From Pantoea sp. At-9b (GTDB lineage: Bacteria > Pseudomonadota > Gammaproteobacteria > Enterobacterales > Enterobacteriaceae), in NCBI RefSeq assembly GCF_000175935.2, contig NC_014839.1, positions 124,001 to 188,000 of the forward strand: a stretch of DNA of 64,000 nucleotides. Direction: 5' to 3'. The notes beneath the pieces were generated by a model. That model searched no databases and was not told the DNA's origin. It saw only the letters and a program-made list of their open reading frames with translations. Position numbers and translations under genes: made by a program. Shown piece by piece: positions 63,773 to 64,000 of the stretch (position 1 is its first letter; each line of letters starts with the position of its first letter).

Positions 63773-64000
63773 TGCCTGAGGATCACTCGGCCTCTTTTCT
63801 CTGCCGGCACCACCAGCGTCTTAACCGGACAAAGACACTCCAGCCGTTACAATGTCTTGCCGCATGCGGCAGCTTGTGGGATGTAGACATAACCTTTATC
63901 AGAACGGCAAAAGGATGACTCTAACTTGTAGTTGCACGGGATCTTAATGTACATAAAGCCTTTGGCGGGCCTTCTCTCGGATAGCGGGAGCTGGCTCGCC

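Overview
The window looks like an accessory replicon, most likely a large plasmid, or a plasmid-derived island of an enterobacterium (Enterobacterales). The evidence is protein-level resemblance to enteric families: BudA/BudB, BluF with YcgZ/YmgA/AriR, YqjE/YqjK, AqpZ, AmyA, YjbE, and an F-type ResD resolvase. No complete replication gene is visible. The only plasmid-backbone traces are a broken ResD resolvase, a ParA N-terminal fragment and a ParDE pair. The genus cannot be fixed from the sequence alone.

Layout. 0-3 kb: the acetoin genes budA-budB with a divergent LysR regulator. 3.9-7.1 kb: a decayed resolvase/partition region ending in a type I exporter fragment. 7.0-12.1 kb: a sulfonate-type ABC importer operon next to pseudogenes of an Ldh_2 dehydrogenase, a D-cysteine-desulfhydrase-like enzyme and a LysR regulator, perhaps a dying sulfolactate/cysteate pathway. 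12-17.6 kb: stress genes (cold-shock protein, Hsp20 operon, ParDE, YjbE, KTSC and DUF2913-like proteins). 18.2-23 kb: a second enolase, a universal stress protein and a family II pyrophosphatase, divergent from ChrB-like, CDF-like and truncated MFS genes. 25.3-37.1 kb: a greatly expanded BluF regulon, in which one BLUF-EAL photoreceptor is surrounded by about fifteen small proteins of the YcgZ, YmgA and AriR types. 37.7-42.2 kb: cytoplasmic alpha-amylase, an IS200/IS605 remnant, and a large membrane protein with a 24-residue partner. 42.5-48 kb: small orphan genes and repeats. 48.5-51.6 kb: aqpZ, a YqjD/YqjE/YqjK-like set and a PAS-GGDEF cyclase. 51.6-57.3 kb: decayed DNA with an IS5-family transposase and prophage packaging remnants. 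57.6-63.8 kb: peptide genes, a frameshifted quinone-reductase-like flavoprotein with an HxlR regulator, a DUF5710 protein, tRNA-like repeats and a DUF3606 protein.

Functionally the intact genes lean towards stress tolerance, surface/biofilm control and second-messenger signalling: BluF and its connector-like proteins, a diguanylate cyclase, YjbE, Hsp20, Csp, Usp and AqpZ. Pseudogenes, frameshifts and fragments are numerous, so the region is mosaic and decaying.

Four things stand out as possibly undescribed: (1) the BluF-centred array of paralogous small regulators; (2) a three-copy family of very small His/Cys proteins; (3) a duplicated pair of about 40-residue charged proteins; (4) two conserved non-coding elements, a five-copy cloverleaf-like repeat with compensatory base changes and a two-copy promoter-terminator RNA element beside an HTH-like gene.
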